A stretch of 64,000 nt of DNA from Faecalicatena contorta (GTDB taxonomy: Bacteria; Bacillota; Clostridia; Lachnospirales; Lachnospiraceae), in NCBI RefSeq assembly GCF_021531895.1, contig NZ_JAFBIX010000008.1, positions 39,139-103,138 of the forward strand. Reading direction: 5' to 3'. This document shows positions 42,542 through 51,750 of the stretch, piece after piece. The notes beneath the pieces were generated by a model that saw only the letters and a program-made list of their open reading frames with translations, made no database searches and was not told the origin of the DNA. Every line of letters starts with the position of its first letter. Positions within the stretch are counted from its first letter, which is position 1. The position numbers and the translations under genes are program-made.

Positions 42542-43936
42542 ATGGCAATGACCATCTTCCATTCCATCTATCAACTTTTATGGGGCGATCTCATTACCAT
42601 TCCATTACCCGGCGGCAGTTCCGTGGGGATTTCCCTGTTAGTACTGATATTGATTCCATCCGGCATCTACTTTACCATCCGGACCCGGTTTCTTCCTGTC
42701 CGCCTTTTCCCGGATATGATGAAAGTTACAATTGAAAAAAAGGCATCTTCTCAGAAGGATTCCATCTCTGGACTGCAGGCATTGATTATCTCCACTGCGA
42801 CCCGTGTCGGTATGGGGAATCTGGTCGGTGTGGTAGCTGCAATATCCGCAGGTGGCGCCGGTGCCGTCTTCTGGATGTGGGTGACAGCTCTTCTGGGTTC
42901 CTCTACAGCATTCGTTGAGGCGACCCTGGCACAGCTTTACAAAGAAAAGGATCCCTTATATGGCGGATATCGCGGTGGTCCTGCCTACTATATCCACCAT
43001 TTATTTATCAAAAAAGACAGCACCCGCAGGCATTCTGTTATCGCCATTTTATTCGCAATCTCTGGTCTGATCTGCTGGTGTGGCATCAGCCAGGTCATTG
43101 GGAATTCCGTTTCTTCGGCGTTTGAAAATGCCTTTCATATTCCACCACTCTATACGACGATTCTACTCGTCCTTATTGCCGCAATTATTGTACTTCGCAA
43201 AAACGCGACCGTAAAAGTGCTGGATATTATCGTACCGATTATGGCAGGGCTCTATTTCTTCGTTACGATATTTATTATCGCAAAAAATATAACCCTGCTT
43301 CCTTCCGTTTTCCAGCAGATATTCTCAGAAGCATTCGGATTGCGTCAAGTCGCAGCCGGAGGTTTCGGTGCTGTGTTGATGAACGGTGTAAAGCGCGGAC
43401 TGTTCTCCAATGAAGCAGGTTCTGGATCAGCGCCATGCGCGGCCGCCGCTGCTGATATCAACCATCCTGTCAAGGAAGGACTCTTGCAGGCATTCGGTGT
43501 CTTTATCGACACCATCGTTATCTGCAGCTGTTCCGCAATGATCATGCTTCTGACTCCATCCGCACTCACCGAAGGGCTTGTGGGCATGGATCTTCTTCAG
43601 GAGGCAATGCGCTATCATCTTGGAGAATTCGGAGTGATATTCATTGCTGCCACTCTGTGGCTCTTCAGTTTCTCGACTTTTATCGGTGTACTGTTCTATG
43701 CCAGATCAAATGTTGCCTACCTGTTTGGCGATAACTGGCTGTCACAGACATTGTATAAAGTCCTTGCACTGATCATGCTGTTCATCGGCGGACTGGCTGC
43801 ATACACCTTCGTCTGGGATCTGGGAGATGTTGGAATCGGGATGATGACCATCTTTAATATGATTGCATTGATTCCATTATCACGCCAGGCAATTGACGCT
43901 TTAAAAGAATACGAACGCACAAAAAAACCTAGATAG
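42542..43936 (+). CDS. Sodium:alanine/glycine symporter (AGCS family)
   Basis: A 464-residue membrane protein with about 11 helices. Family signatures are SGLQALIISTATRVGMGNLVGV, GSSTAFVEATLAQLYK, YRGGPAYYIHH and GLFSNEAGSGSAPCAAAAAD. It imports alanine or glycine with Na+. ATG 42542 has AAAGGAG. It converges on the GH13 gene with only 10 bp between the stops and no visible terminator, so transcripts may overlap. Confidence 0.95.
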   Translation: MAMTIFHSIYQLLWGDLITIPLPGGSSVGISLLVLILIPSGIYFTIRTRFLPVRLFPDMMKVTIEKKASSQKDSISGLQALIISTATRVGMGNLVGVVAAISAGGAGAVFWMWVTALLGSSTAFVEATLAQLYKEKDPLYGGYRGGPAYYIHHLFIKKDSTRRHSVIAILFAISGLICWCGISQVIGNSVSSAFENAFHIPPLYTTILLVLIAAIIVLRKNATVKVLDIIVPIMAGLYFFVTIFIIAKNITLLPSVFQQIFSEAFGLRQVAAGGFGAVLMNGVKRGLFSNEAGSGSAPCAAAAADINHPVKEGLLQAFGVFIDTIVICSCSAMIMLLTPSALTEGLVGMDLLQEAMRYHLGEFGVIFIAATLWLFSFSTFIGVLFYARSNVAYLFGDNWLSQTLYKVLALIMLFIGGLAAYTFVWDLGDVGIGMMTIFNMIALIPLSRQAIDALKEYERTKKPR

Positions 43937-43946
43937 CTACTTCCCT

Positions 43947-45785
43947 TTATTCACTTTTTCTGACACACCAGCGATACTGGTAAGGTGCCATCCATACTGA
44001 CTGCATGCTCACTCTTTCTTTACGAAAGAGGTCTTCATACTGTGCATCAAGAGTCGGAAGACATGCCATCTTACCTTCCCCTGAAAAATTGGCAATACAG
44101 ATCAGTTCTTTTTCTTTGAAAGTTCTCCGTATGGCAAATACCGACATCTGACAGGTATCCCACGTTGTCACATTAGCTTCATTGCGAAAGCATGGATTCT
44201 GTCTTCGTATCTGCTCCATCTTCTTAAGCCCTCTCCAGATCTCATTCTGGACAGTTCCCTTTTTCCTGCGAAGTTCTGCATTCTCCCAGTTAAAAGGGCT
44301 TCTATGCAGATAACGACTGTCTGCGGCAACATCCGGATTATTCTTATATCCATAATCGTTGACCTGGCCAATCTCATCTCCGGATGAGAGCATCATAAAT
44401 CCCTTCAGGCTCATACATGCTGCATGCATCATCAAGACCCTCTGAATGCCTTGCTCTTTCTGCCAGTCATCCCCTTCGAATCCGCCCTTTTCGATTCCGC
44501 ACAGACTTGCAGTTGTCCCACAACTTCTGGCATCTAGGCTAATCGGATCATAATTATACAGTTCACCTCTTGCAAAACTATCTGGGAACGTCCCTTCGAA
44601 GAACCGGTACAGATACTCCTTATGTCTTAATGGATCAATCTGGAGATTTCTTTCCTGTTCTTCATCCAGTCCCCATCCGATATCATCATGACAGCGCAGA
44701 TAATTGACGAAATAACAATTATCAGGGAGACTGTGAATGACATCCATCTGATGTTTCAAAAGTCTGGTGTCCTGTGTAGCCAGGGCCGCCCACAGATTGA
44801 CCATACTGGATACTCCATACAGCATATGGCATTCCGGTTCTTCCTTCGTACCGAAGTATACCGGCAACTCTTTCGGCGCCATAACGACCTCACCTTTTAG
44901 GATAACTCCCGGACATACAATCTCCAGAATCATTCGAATCATCCGCACAATGGTATGCACCTGTGGCAGATTCCTGCAGTTTGTTCCAAGTTCTTTCCAG
45001 ATATACGGGACTGCATCGATTCGAAAGATCTCCACACCCATATTCGCCAGATACAGGATATTTCCCACCATCTCATTAAACACTTTTGGATTGTGGTAAT
45101 TCAGATCCCACTGATATGGGTAAAATGTAGTCAGTACAAATCTTCGCATCTCTTCACACCAGGTAAAATTCCCCGGTGCCGTAGTCGGAAATACCTGAGG
45201 CATCGTCTGCTCGAATCTTGATGGAATATCATAGTTGTCATAACACTGATAACGTTGCATATATTCCCATTCTCCTGCCTTGGCGCGCATTGCCCACTCA
45301 TGTGTATCCGCCGTATGATTCATGACAAAGTCAAGACAAAGACTGATTCCCCTCTCCCGCAATGCTTTTGTAAGTTCTTCCAGGTCCTCATTCGTACCAA
45401 TCTCCGGGTCAACCGTTCGAAAGTCTTCTATTGCATATCCTCCGTCGTTATACGGATGTGGCATCTTCAAAAGCGGCATCAGATGCAGATATGTAATCTT
45501 CTGCTCTGACAGATAATCCAGGTTCTGGATCAGTCCCTTCAGATTACCTGCAAATAGATTCGGATACATGGTCATTCCCAGCATATTTTTATCTCTGAAC
45601 CAAAACGGATTCTTTTCTCTTTTGCTATCCAGTTCCTTCAATTCTGGGGATCTGTTTTTAAAAAATGACTCCATCGATAGAAACAACTCTTCATAGCTAC
45701 GGTCATCCTGGTACAACGACATGTATTTTTCATATAGCTCCTGTCCATGGAGCTGCATTCTTCGTTTATAATCTTTATCTTCCAT
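43947..45785 (-). CDS. GH13 amylosucrase-like alpha-glucosidase/transglucosylase
   Basis: A 612-residue intracellular protein (no signal). An N-terminal helical domain of about 90 residues precedes the barrel, as in amylosucrase. Catalytic residues are visible in GVEIFRIDAVPYIWKELG (nucleophile Asp), VILKGEVVMAP (acid/base Glu) and YLRCHDDIGWG (stabiliser Asp). The motifs match GH13 subfamily 4 better than sucrose phosphorylase. Being last in a sucrose/fructoside operon with GH32, it probably splits sucrose or uses it to build glucan; hydrolase and transferase cannot be told apart by eye. Confidence 0.87.
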   Translation of the reverse strand: MEDKDYKRRMQLHGQELYEKYMSLYQDDRSYEELFLSMESFFKNRSPELKELDSKREKNPFWFRDKNMLGMTMYPNLFAGNLKGLIQNLDYLSEQKITYLHLMPLLKMPHPYNDGGYAIEDFRTVDPEIGTNEDLEELTKALRERGISLCLDFVMNHTADTHEWAMRAKAGEWEYMQRYQCYDNYDIPSRFEQTMPQVFPTTAPGNFTWCEEMRRFVLTTFYPYQWDLNYHNPKVFNEMVGNILYLANMGVEIFRIDAVPYIWKELGTNCRNLPQVHTIVRMIRMILEIVCPGVILKGEVVMAPKELPVYFGTKEEPECHMLYGVSSMVNLWAALATQDTRLLKHQMDVIHSLPDNCYFVNYLRCHDDIGWGLDEEQERNLQIDPLRHKEYLYRFFEGTFPDSFARGELYNYDPISLDARSCGTTASLCGIEKGGFEGDDWQKEQGIQRVLMMHAACMSLKGFMMLSSGDEIGQVNDYGYKNNPDVAADSRYLHRSPFNWENAELRRKKGTVQNEIWRGLKKMEQIRRQNPCFRNEANVTTWDTCQMSVFAIRRTFKEKELICIANFSGEGKMACLPTLDAQYEDLFRKERVSMQSVWMAPYQYRWCVRKSE

Positions 45786-45837
45786 TTTATTTCCTGCTTA
45801 CATTTCGTTCCATCATATCTAACACCATAGTGACTCC

Positions 45838-47181
45838 TTATCTGTCAGAATTATGGCGCAGATATGTAATATTATTTTTATCGGTTTCTACTTCTATAAT
45901 GTCTGTCAGGCCATATACTACCTGGCTGATAACATATTCCCCATCGTTGATATATATTTCAACCAGATTCCTATCCACGAAGATCTCCAGCCTACATTCA
46001 CCAGAAACTTTTGGACTCTTTGCTGTCAATGCATACTCTTTCAGATCTGCAAAGACTTTACTCCGATCCGTCAGAATACGCCTGTCACACCTTTGAATCT
46101 GATAACCACCAATGTTGAGCTTCTCTCCTTCTTCCAGACATACTTTTATGCAAAATGGCTCCAACGGATTCCACTCTTGTGAAGATGCTGCCACTTCGTT
46201 AAAATACTTCCTTACTTCAGGGTGCACCCTGTAACAGACATGCCCGTTCTCCACTTCAACCACACGTGGCAGACACATCATACCATTCCATTTAATTCCT
46301 TCAGCCTCTGTAACCGGCTGCGGCATACGCATCCAGGCAATCATGACTCTTCGGCCTTCGTGATCCAGATTCGTCTGTGGTGCATAGAGATCCATTCCAT
46401 AGTCTACATACTGTACTTCTCCAGTCAATCGAAGATTGCACTGTTCCCGGTCGAATTCTGCCGTAGCACAGATTGCATGGTTCTCATAACCACAGGACCC
46501 ATCTGCTATATACATGGCAGATCCTTCAAACACATGCACTCCATCTACCTCGAATATATCCGGGCATTCCAGAATCCTGCCAAAGCGTTTATCCTGAACC
46601 TGATTTTTAAACTTCCAGTTGATGCCGTCATGGCTCGTATAAAAGACTGCTCTTCCAACCTCTTCCCGATAAGTGCTTCCAAGTACCATGTAATAGGTAT
46701 CGCCATCTTTCCACACCTTTGGGTCTCTGGTATGCGTCGGATGTGCCTGATCTTCATTCTGGTTCACCGGAATAATCTGCTTTTTATTTTTCCAGTTGTC
46801 AAAATGTATCCCATCCTTCGAGATCACCATCGCCTGGCTGGTTTCAAAGCGGTTATCCTTCGCCATATGAATATTCTCACGGTCTGATTCCAGATATTTT
46901 ACTGCCGAATAATACAGGTACATCTCTCCGTCTTTCTCAAGCGCGCTTCCCGAAAAGACACCATTCTGGTCATAATCCTTCGTCGGAAATAATGCTACAC
47001 CCAGATGCTCCCAATGAATCAGGTCATCGCTCACCGCATGCCCCCAGTGCATGGTCCCCCATACCGGAGCATACGGAAAAAATTGATAGAACAGATGATA
47101 TCTGCCTTTAGAATAGATGAATCCATTCGGATCATTGATCCAGTTACCCGGAGCTCTTAAATGCAATTCTTGTTTTGTCAT
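45838..47181 (-). CDS. GH32 beta-fructofuranosidase/sucrase
   Basis: A 447-residue intracellular GH32 enzyme. The nucleophile is Asp17 in NWINDPNG, the stabiliser Asp153 in TRDPKVWK and the acid/base Glu205 in RILECPDIF. The C-terminal beta-sandwich has EIFVDRNLVEIYINDGE. It releases fructose from sucrose, sucrose 6-phosphate or short fructans. Because the uptake system is an ABC transporter rather than a PTS, unphosphorylated sucrose or fructo-oligosaccharides are the likelier substrate. Confidence 0.93.
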   Translation of the reverse strand: MTKQELHLRAPGNWINDPNGFIYSKGRYHLFYQFFPYAPVWGTMHWGHAVSDDLIHWEHLGVALFPTKDYDQNGVFSGSALEKDGEMYLYYSAVKYLESDRENIHMAKDNRFETSQAMVISKDGIHFDNWKNKKQIIPVNQNEDQAHPTHTRDPKVWKDGDTYYMVLGSTYREEVGRAVFYTSHDGINWKFKNQVQDKRFGRILECPDIFEVDGVHVFEGSAMYIADGSCGYENHAICATAEFDREQCNLRLTGEVQYVDYGMDLYAPQTNLDHEGRRVMIAWMRMPQPVTEAEGIKWNGMMCLPRVVEVENGHVCYRVHPEVRKYFNEVAASSQEWNPLEPFCIKVCLEEGEKLNIGGYQIQRCDRRILTDRSKVFADLKEYALTAKSPKVSGECRLEIFVDRNLVEIYINDGEYVISQVVYGLTDIIEVETDKNNITYLRHNSDR

Positions 47182-47209
47182 ATTTATTCAGTCCTTTATT
47201 CTGTCAATT

Positions 47210-48070
47210 CTATTTTACTGCACCCGCAACTACACCACCGATAATCTGCTTCTGAAGCGCTACATACAGAATCAGAATCGGAATTACGCACAGTAACAAT
47301 CCAGCCATAATTGTACCATAGTCTGCAGAATAGGTTCCATAGAAACTATAAGTAGACAACGGCAATGTCAATAATTTCTTATCTGTCAATACCAGTGACG
47401 GAAGCAGGAAGTCGTTCCAGAACGCCAGTGAATTCAAGATTACCATTGTTGAGATGATCGGCTTCAACAGCGGCAGCACAATCTTAAAAAATGTCTGAGA
47501 GTGTGTACAGCCATCGATATAGGCTGCTTCTTCCAGTGCAATCGGAACATTTCCTTTGATAAATCCATGGAACATAAACACGGACATCGCCATGGAGAAT
47601 CCTGTATGCAGGAAGATCAAAGTAATTCTGTGATTCAGAACGTTCAGTGTACCTCCATAGATACTTACCAATGGAATCATCAATGCCTGGAATGGGATAA
47701 TCATGGATGCCACCATCAGTGCAAATGTAATCTTAGAGATTCCATTATTGTGTCGAACAATATAATATGCAAGCATTGCTGCCAGCAGAGTTACCAGCAC
47801 CGTTGCGGAAGCCGTTACGATCAGCGAATTCTTGAATGCATTCAGGAAATCCATCTGTGTAAACGCTTTGACAAAGTTATCAAAAGACAATCCCTTGATT
47901 GTAAAAAGCCATGAAAATGGGCTCTTAATGATATCTCGCTTCTGTTTCAGCGAATTGATCACCACCATAAGAAAGGGGAACATATAAGCAATAAAGATAA
48001 TGATCAGGCCTGTCATTGCGAGAATGTTGGTTACTCTTTTCTTATTTCCACCAATTGTTGTACGGCTCAT
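47210..48070 (-). CDS. Sugar ABC transporter permease, MalG type
   Basis: A 286-residue protein with six membrane helices and the coupling motif EEAAYIDGCTHSQTFFKIVLP (in parts EEAAYIDGC and FKIVLPLLKP). It forms the channel with the permease encoded just upstream, with which it shares a base at 48070. No ATPase gene lies in the operon, so a shared MsmK-type ATPase is probably used. Confidence 0.94.
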   Translation of the reverse strand: MSRTTIGGNKKRVTNILAMTGLIIIFIAYMFPFLMVVINSLKQKRDIIKSPFSWLFTIKGLSFDNFVKAFTQMDFLNAFKNSLIVTASATVLVTLLAAMLAYYIVRHNNGISKITFALMVASMIIPFQALMIPLVSIYGGTLNVLNHRITLIFLHTGFSMAMSVFMFHGFIKGNVPIALEEAAYIDGCTHSQTFFKIVLPLLKPIISTMVILNSLAFWNDFLLPSLVLTDKKLLTLPLSTYSFYGTYSADYGTIMAGLLLCVIPILILYVALQKQIIGGVVAGAVK

Positions 48071-48942
48071 TATGCTTCTACCTCCTGTTTCTTTGTCAGA
48101 TATACCTGAATACCACTAATACATGCTACAATGATAAATAAGATCAATGCCTCTGCCTGGCCGACACCAAACTGTCTGGATGTAAATGCCTTTTCATATA
48201 CATGCATCGCTGCCATCTCTGTCGTTCCGTATGGTGCACCGGCAGTTAATGATAAGTTCAGATCATATACCATGAATGCGCGGGACAATGTCAGGAACAG
48301 GCAGATCGTCACAGACGACATCATCAGCGGCATAACAATATTCTTCATCTTGACCCATCCGGATGCTCCATCAATGCTTGCTGCTTCCATAACATCTTCA
48401 TTCAGTCCCATAAAGCCAGCCACATAGATCAGGATCATATAGCCGGACAGCTGCCATACCGATACCAATACCAGTGCCGCAAATGCTTTCGTTGGGTCTG
48501 ACAGCCAGGATACCTCGAACAATTTCCAGCCTGTGGTCTCTCCGATACTTACGAATACTCTGGAAAATACGAACTGCCATATGTAACCTAATACAATACC
48601 ACCAATCAAGTTCGGTGTGAAGAATCCTGCACGGAAGAAGTTCTGTCCTTTGATTCCTCTTGTCAATAAATATGCAATTGCAAATGCGATCACATTGACC
48701 AGCACAACTACCAGAATCACATACTTGAATGTCAGAAGCAGTGATGTCCAGAACTGTGTATCCTTCATAACACCTGCAAAGTTCTTAAGTCCGATAAAAT
48801 GCTTTTCGCTTGACACGCCATTCCAGTCCGTCAAAGTCAGATAGATACCATAGATAAACGGAACCATTACGACTGCAAAGAAGCAGAACATTCCCGGCAA
48901 TGCAAACATACAGAAATCTTTTCCATTATTTTTTGATCTCAT
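48070..48942 (-). CDS. Sugar ABC transporter permease, MalF type
   Basis: A 290-residue protein with six membrane helices and the EAA loop MEAASIDGASGWVKMKNIVMP. It starts 16 bp after the binding protein gene and overlaps the second permease by 1 bp. Together with the binding protein it would import sucrose or fructo-oligosaccharides. Confidence 0.94.
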   Translation of the reverse strand: MRSKNNGKDFCMFALPGMFCFFAVVMVPFIYGIYLTLTDWNGVSSEKHFIGLKNFAGVMKDTQFWTSLLLTFKYVILVVVLVNVIAFAIAYLLTRGIKGQNFFRAGFFTPNLIGGIVLGYIWQFVFSRVFVSIGETTGWKLFEVSWLSDPTKAFAALVLVSVWQLSGYMILIYVAGFMGLNEDVMEAASIDGASGWVKMKNIVMPLMMSSVTICLFLTLSRAFMVYDLNLSLTAGAPYGTTEMAAMHVYEKAFTSRQFGVGQAEALILFIIVACISGIQVYLTKKQEVEA

Positions 48943-48958
48943 CTCTTATCCCTCTCTT

Positions 48959-50335
48959 CTATTCCTGTTCATCCCAATAGTCTTCAACAGACTCGATAAA
49001 TTCTTCCCTGTCACTTCTGCCAGCCAGATATTTCTGCATTGCAGCTCCCAGCACAGACCAATGGTCATTCGGTACGATTGCCGCTGCATTGAATGCTCTG
49101 TCATTGTGAACCTTCTCATAGATATCACGTGCCAGCGGGTCACTTGGCTCATACGGATTATTCTGGAATGCCGGAATAATACTACAGGTCTTCACCAGCA
49201 TCTGCTGCCCGATCTCACTGTATACAATCCAGTTCAGGAATTCCTTAGCTGCAGCCTGCTCCGTCTCAGACGCCTGCTGTCCATCCACCATCACCTGCTT
49301 TGACGGAGAAGCCTGAATCTTCTGATTTACAAAGTCATCTTCATCATTGTTCATAAAATACGGAAGAAATCCATATTCGTCGTCTTCTTCTGCTCCTGCT
49401 TCTTCCATATTCGGCCATGCCCAGTTTCCATTGAGCCAGATAGCCGTCTTGCCATCCACCAGATCGATTGCCATCTCATCGTAATCTGCTCCCAGCGGAT
49501 CACCTTTTGCTACATTGTATTTCTTCAGTACATCGAACATATCCAGGAATTCTGCCATGCGGTCATATTTGGTCAGATTGATCTCTCCATCCTTGATCTG
49601 TTCAATACATTCCTGCGCCCCCTCAGAGGTTCCGTCATAAGTCTCATAGATATATTGCAGGTGGTGAGCACCCAGCGACCAGTCTTCCTTTGCAAGAGAT
49701 ACCGGCTTTTCAATTCCACCCTCGACCAGTCTATCCAACAACTCCTCAAATTCGTCCAGCGTTGTAATGGAATCTGGATCGAATGCCTCGCCCAGTGCAT
49801 CTTCTATGATTGCTTTGTTGTAGATCAATCCACGTCCCTCAATACACAACGGGAAGCTATAGATCTTATCATTGACTCTTGTCACATAATCTTCAGCTTC
49901 AGCGACCCACGGCTCGTTCGTCAGATCTGCCGCCTTCTCTTCCGCCAGTGCAATTACATCTGTGGTGTCCAGAATTGCCAGTGTCGGAGCACTTCCTGCA
50001 TTATACATGCTTACCACCTTCGTATACGGAGAATCTCCATCCGTAACCGGCATTACTTCTACATGCACACCAGACTTTTCTTCGAAGACTTCTCCCATCT
50101 TCTCTAATGCTTCCTGAATCTCGGCTTTCGTATTCAACAGCGTAATCTCCGTTCCTTCCAAAGAAGCATCATACGTAAACGTATCCACCGACATATCAAT
50201 CGGTTCTTCTTCCTCCACCTCATTCGGGTCATCCGGATCACTGGCGAATCCGAATCTGCATCCGGTCAGTGTTGTTGTCATCAACGCTGTCACTAGCCCG
50301 AATGCAATGACTCTTGTAATAAGATTCTTTCTCAT
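48959..50335 (-). CDS. Sugar ABC transporter substrate-binding lipoprotein
   Basis: A 458-residue family 1 solute-binding protein. The lipobox TTTLTGCRF puts the lipidated cysteine at residue 26. An acidic spacer follows, then the ligand domain with NGNWAWPNMEEAGAEEDDEY-like segments (WLNGNWAWPNM) typical of oligosaccharide binders. It is the first gene of the operon, with TAGGAGG before the ATG. Regulation is predicted by the LacI protein encoded divergently. Confidence 0.94.
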   Translation of the reverse strand: MRKNLITRVIAFGLVTALMTTTLTGCRFGFASDPDDPNEVEEEEPIDMSVDTFTYDASLEGTEITLLNTKAEIQEALEKMGEVFEEKSGVHVEVMPVTDGDSPYTKVVSMYNAGSAPTLAILDTTDVIALAEEKAADLTNEPWVAEAEDYVTRVNDKIYSFPLCIEGRGLIYNKAIIEDALGEAFDPDSITTLDEFEELLDRLVEGGIEKPVSLAKEDWSLGAHHLQYIYETYDGTSEGAQECIEQIKDGEINLTKYDRMAEFLDMFDVLKKYNVAKGDPLGADYDEMAIDLVDGKTAIWLNGNWAWPNMEEAGAEEDDEYGFLPYFMNNDEDDFVNQKIQASPSKQVMVDGQQASETEQAAAKEFLNWIVYSEIGQQMLVKTCSIIPAFQNNPYEPSDPLARDIYEKVHNDRAFNAAAIVPNDHWSVLGAAMQKYLAGRSDREEFIESVEDYWDEQE

Positions 50336-50380
50336 GACTATTCCTCCTAGAATTCTTATATTTCTTAGTTTCTTTGCATA

Positions 50381-50408
50381 AATAACCGGTAAAGTAACCG
50401 GTTACTTT
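50381..50408. promoter_or_regulatory. LacI-type operators at the sugar operon start
   Basis: AAAGTAACCGGTTACTTT (50391-50408) is a perfect 18-bp palindrome. A second, imperfect copy AATAACCGGTAAA overlaps its left edge. Both lie just downstream of the -10 box of the binding protein promoter, where a repressor would block transcription. Confidence 0.85.
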
Positions 50409-50416
50409 GTAGTTTC

Positions 50417-50445
50417 ATAATAACACCACACCATAGAGTCGTCAA
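50417..50445 (-). promoter_or_regulatory. Sugar operon promoter
   Basis: Minus-strand TTGACG (50440-50445), a 17-bp spacer and TATTAT (50417-50422), with the operator palindrome at the predicted transcription start. Confidence 0.82.
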
Positions 50446-50520
50446 TGGTGAAAAATATCTTTCTAAAATTTTTGTTAAATATCCACGATTCCTGTCTTCT
50501 TTCATTGTACACTCTTCACA

Positions 50521-50530
50521 TAACCGGTTA
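50521..50530. promoter_or_regulatory. Operator near the lacI-type gene
   Basis: TAACCGGTTA followed by CTTTACCG repeats the half-sites of the operon operator 16 bp upstream of the lacI-type gene's -35 box, suggesting autoregulation or DNA looping with the site 120 bp away. Confidence 0.72.
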
Positions 50531-50546
50531 CTTTACCGCTTACTCA

Positions 50547-50575
50547 TTGCTCTTTTTTTTCGATTTTGCTATACT
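50547..50575 (+). promoter_or_regulatory. Promoter of the LacI-type regulator gene
   Basis: TTGCTC (50547-50552), a 17-bp spacer and TATACT (50570-50575), 37 bp before the ATG. Confidence 0.7.
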
Positions 50576-50612
50576 GATATTATTAGATTTTCAAAGGACA
50601 GGAAGCGGTTTT

Positions 50613-51659
50613 ATGGCACCAAAAAAGAATGTAACATTTGATGACATTGCAAAATACACACATTTTTCCAAGACGACCATCTCCAGATATTTCAACAATC
50701 CAGACTCTCTGACTCTGGAAAATCAACAGATTATCTCAGATGCGCTTGTTAAATTAAATTACAAGGAAAATAAAGTAGCCAAGATTCTTGCAAACGGGAA
50801 TACTGAGTTCATTGGTATCATTATTCCCAACCTATATCTCAACTACTATTCAGAGATGCTCAATCAGATTCTGTCTACTTATGAAACATTTGGTTATAAG
50901 TTTCTGGTTTTTGTTGGAAACGAATCGGAAGAAGCCGAGCGAAAATATATCCAAGAGCTTCTCGCCTACAAAATTGAGGGCCTAATTGTCCTAAGCCACA
51001 CCATTCCTTCTAAGGAACTGGCCGACTTACAGATTCCACTCGTATCCATTGAGCGTGAGAATCAATATATCAGCAGTATTAACACGGACAACTACATGGG
51101 GGCTATTCAGGCTACCAGTCTGCTGGCTAAGCATGATTGTGATGTCCTGATCCATGTCAATTCTCCAACTCCAGAGTCGATCCCTGCTTACCGACGAATT
51201 CAGGGATTTCTTGACATCTGTGAACAGAAAGGACTGGAACACCGCATCTATATCAGGGATCTTGGCAACCAATATGAACAAGACCAACAATATCTCATGG
51301 AAATCATCGATGAACTGGAGCGCGACTACGCCGGGAAGAAAAAAGGAGTATTTATCTCCAATGATACGCACGCCAATGGTTTTCTGAATCTTCTTTTTCG
51401 CAGATACGGAACTCTGCCGGAAGATTATCTCCTTGTCGGCTTCGATAATTCTCCGATCTCCCGGGAGGCGATTATTCCAATCAGTACAGTCGGTCAGCAG
51501 ATCGATAAGATCGCCTTTGAAGCAGTGAAACTATTAGACGGGCAGATCAAAGAAAGAAAGAAAAGAAAACCTGCACCGATTGGCGAACCAGTCCATAAAG
51601 TAATCACTCCGATCCTGTGCCGAAGAGAAACTACGGAAGGCTTCTCTTCATTCAAATAA
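50613..51659 (+). CDS. LacI family regulator of the sucrose/fructoside locus
   Basis: A 348-residue regulator. The N-terminal helix-turn-helix reads TFDDIAKYTHFSKTTISRYF and the hinge helix follows; the rest is a periplasmic-binding-like effector domain (IGIIIPNLYLNYYSEMLNQI, LLVGFDNSPISREAIIPIST). ATG 50613 is used: the longer frame to 50445 would begin before the promoter. It is divergent from the sugar operon, and the shared AACCGGTT palindromes are its likely binding sites. The effector is probably sucrose or a breakdown product. Confidence 0.93.
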   Translation: MAPKKNVTFDDIAKYTHFSKTTISRYFNNPDSLTLENQQIISDALVKLNYKENKVAKILANGNTEFIGIIIPNLYLNYYSEMLNQILSTYETFGYKFLVFVGNESEEAERKYIQELLAYKIEGLIVLSHTIPSKELADLQIPLVSIERENQYISSINTDNYMGAIQATSLLAKHDCDVLIHVNSPTPESIPAYRRIQGFLDICEQKGLEHRIYIRDLGNQYEQDQQYLMEIIDELERDYAGKKKGVFISNDTHANGFLNLLFRRYGTLPEDYLLVGFDNSPISREAIIPISTVGQQIDKIAFEAVKLLDGQIKERKKRKPAPIGEPVHKVITPILCRRETTEGFSSFK

Positions 51660-51672
51660 TACGACGAGAAAT

Positions 51673-51699
51673 GCTCATGTTCCCAAAAGGTCCATGAGC
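51673..51699. terminator. Hairpin between the LacI-type gene and sdaAA
   Basis: GCTCATG (51673-51679) and CATGAGC (51693-51699) pair around a 13-nt loop; a short T-rich tract follows on the plus strand. It separates two convergent genes. Confidence 0.5.
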
Positions 51700-51750
51700 C
51701 TTTCTCTAATTTCTGTCAAATATTCTCTTCCCAGTATATTTCCTCAGGCT

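Noticed and set aside
50445..50612. N-terminal extension of the LacI-type regulator
   Set aside because: It would start before the gene's own promoter and operators and encodes a hydrophobic stretch foreign to LacI proteins.
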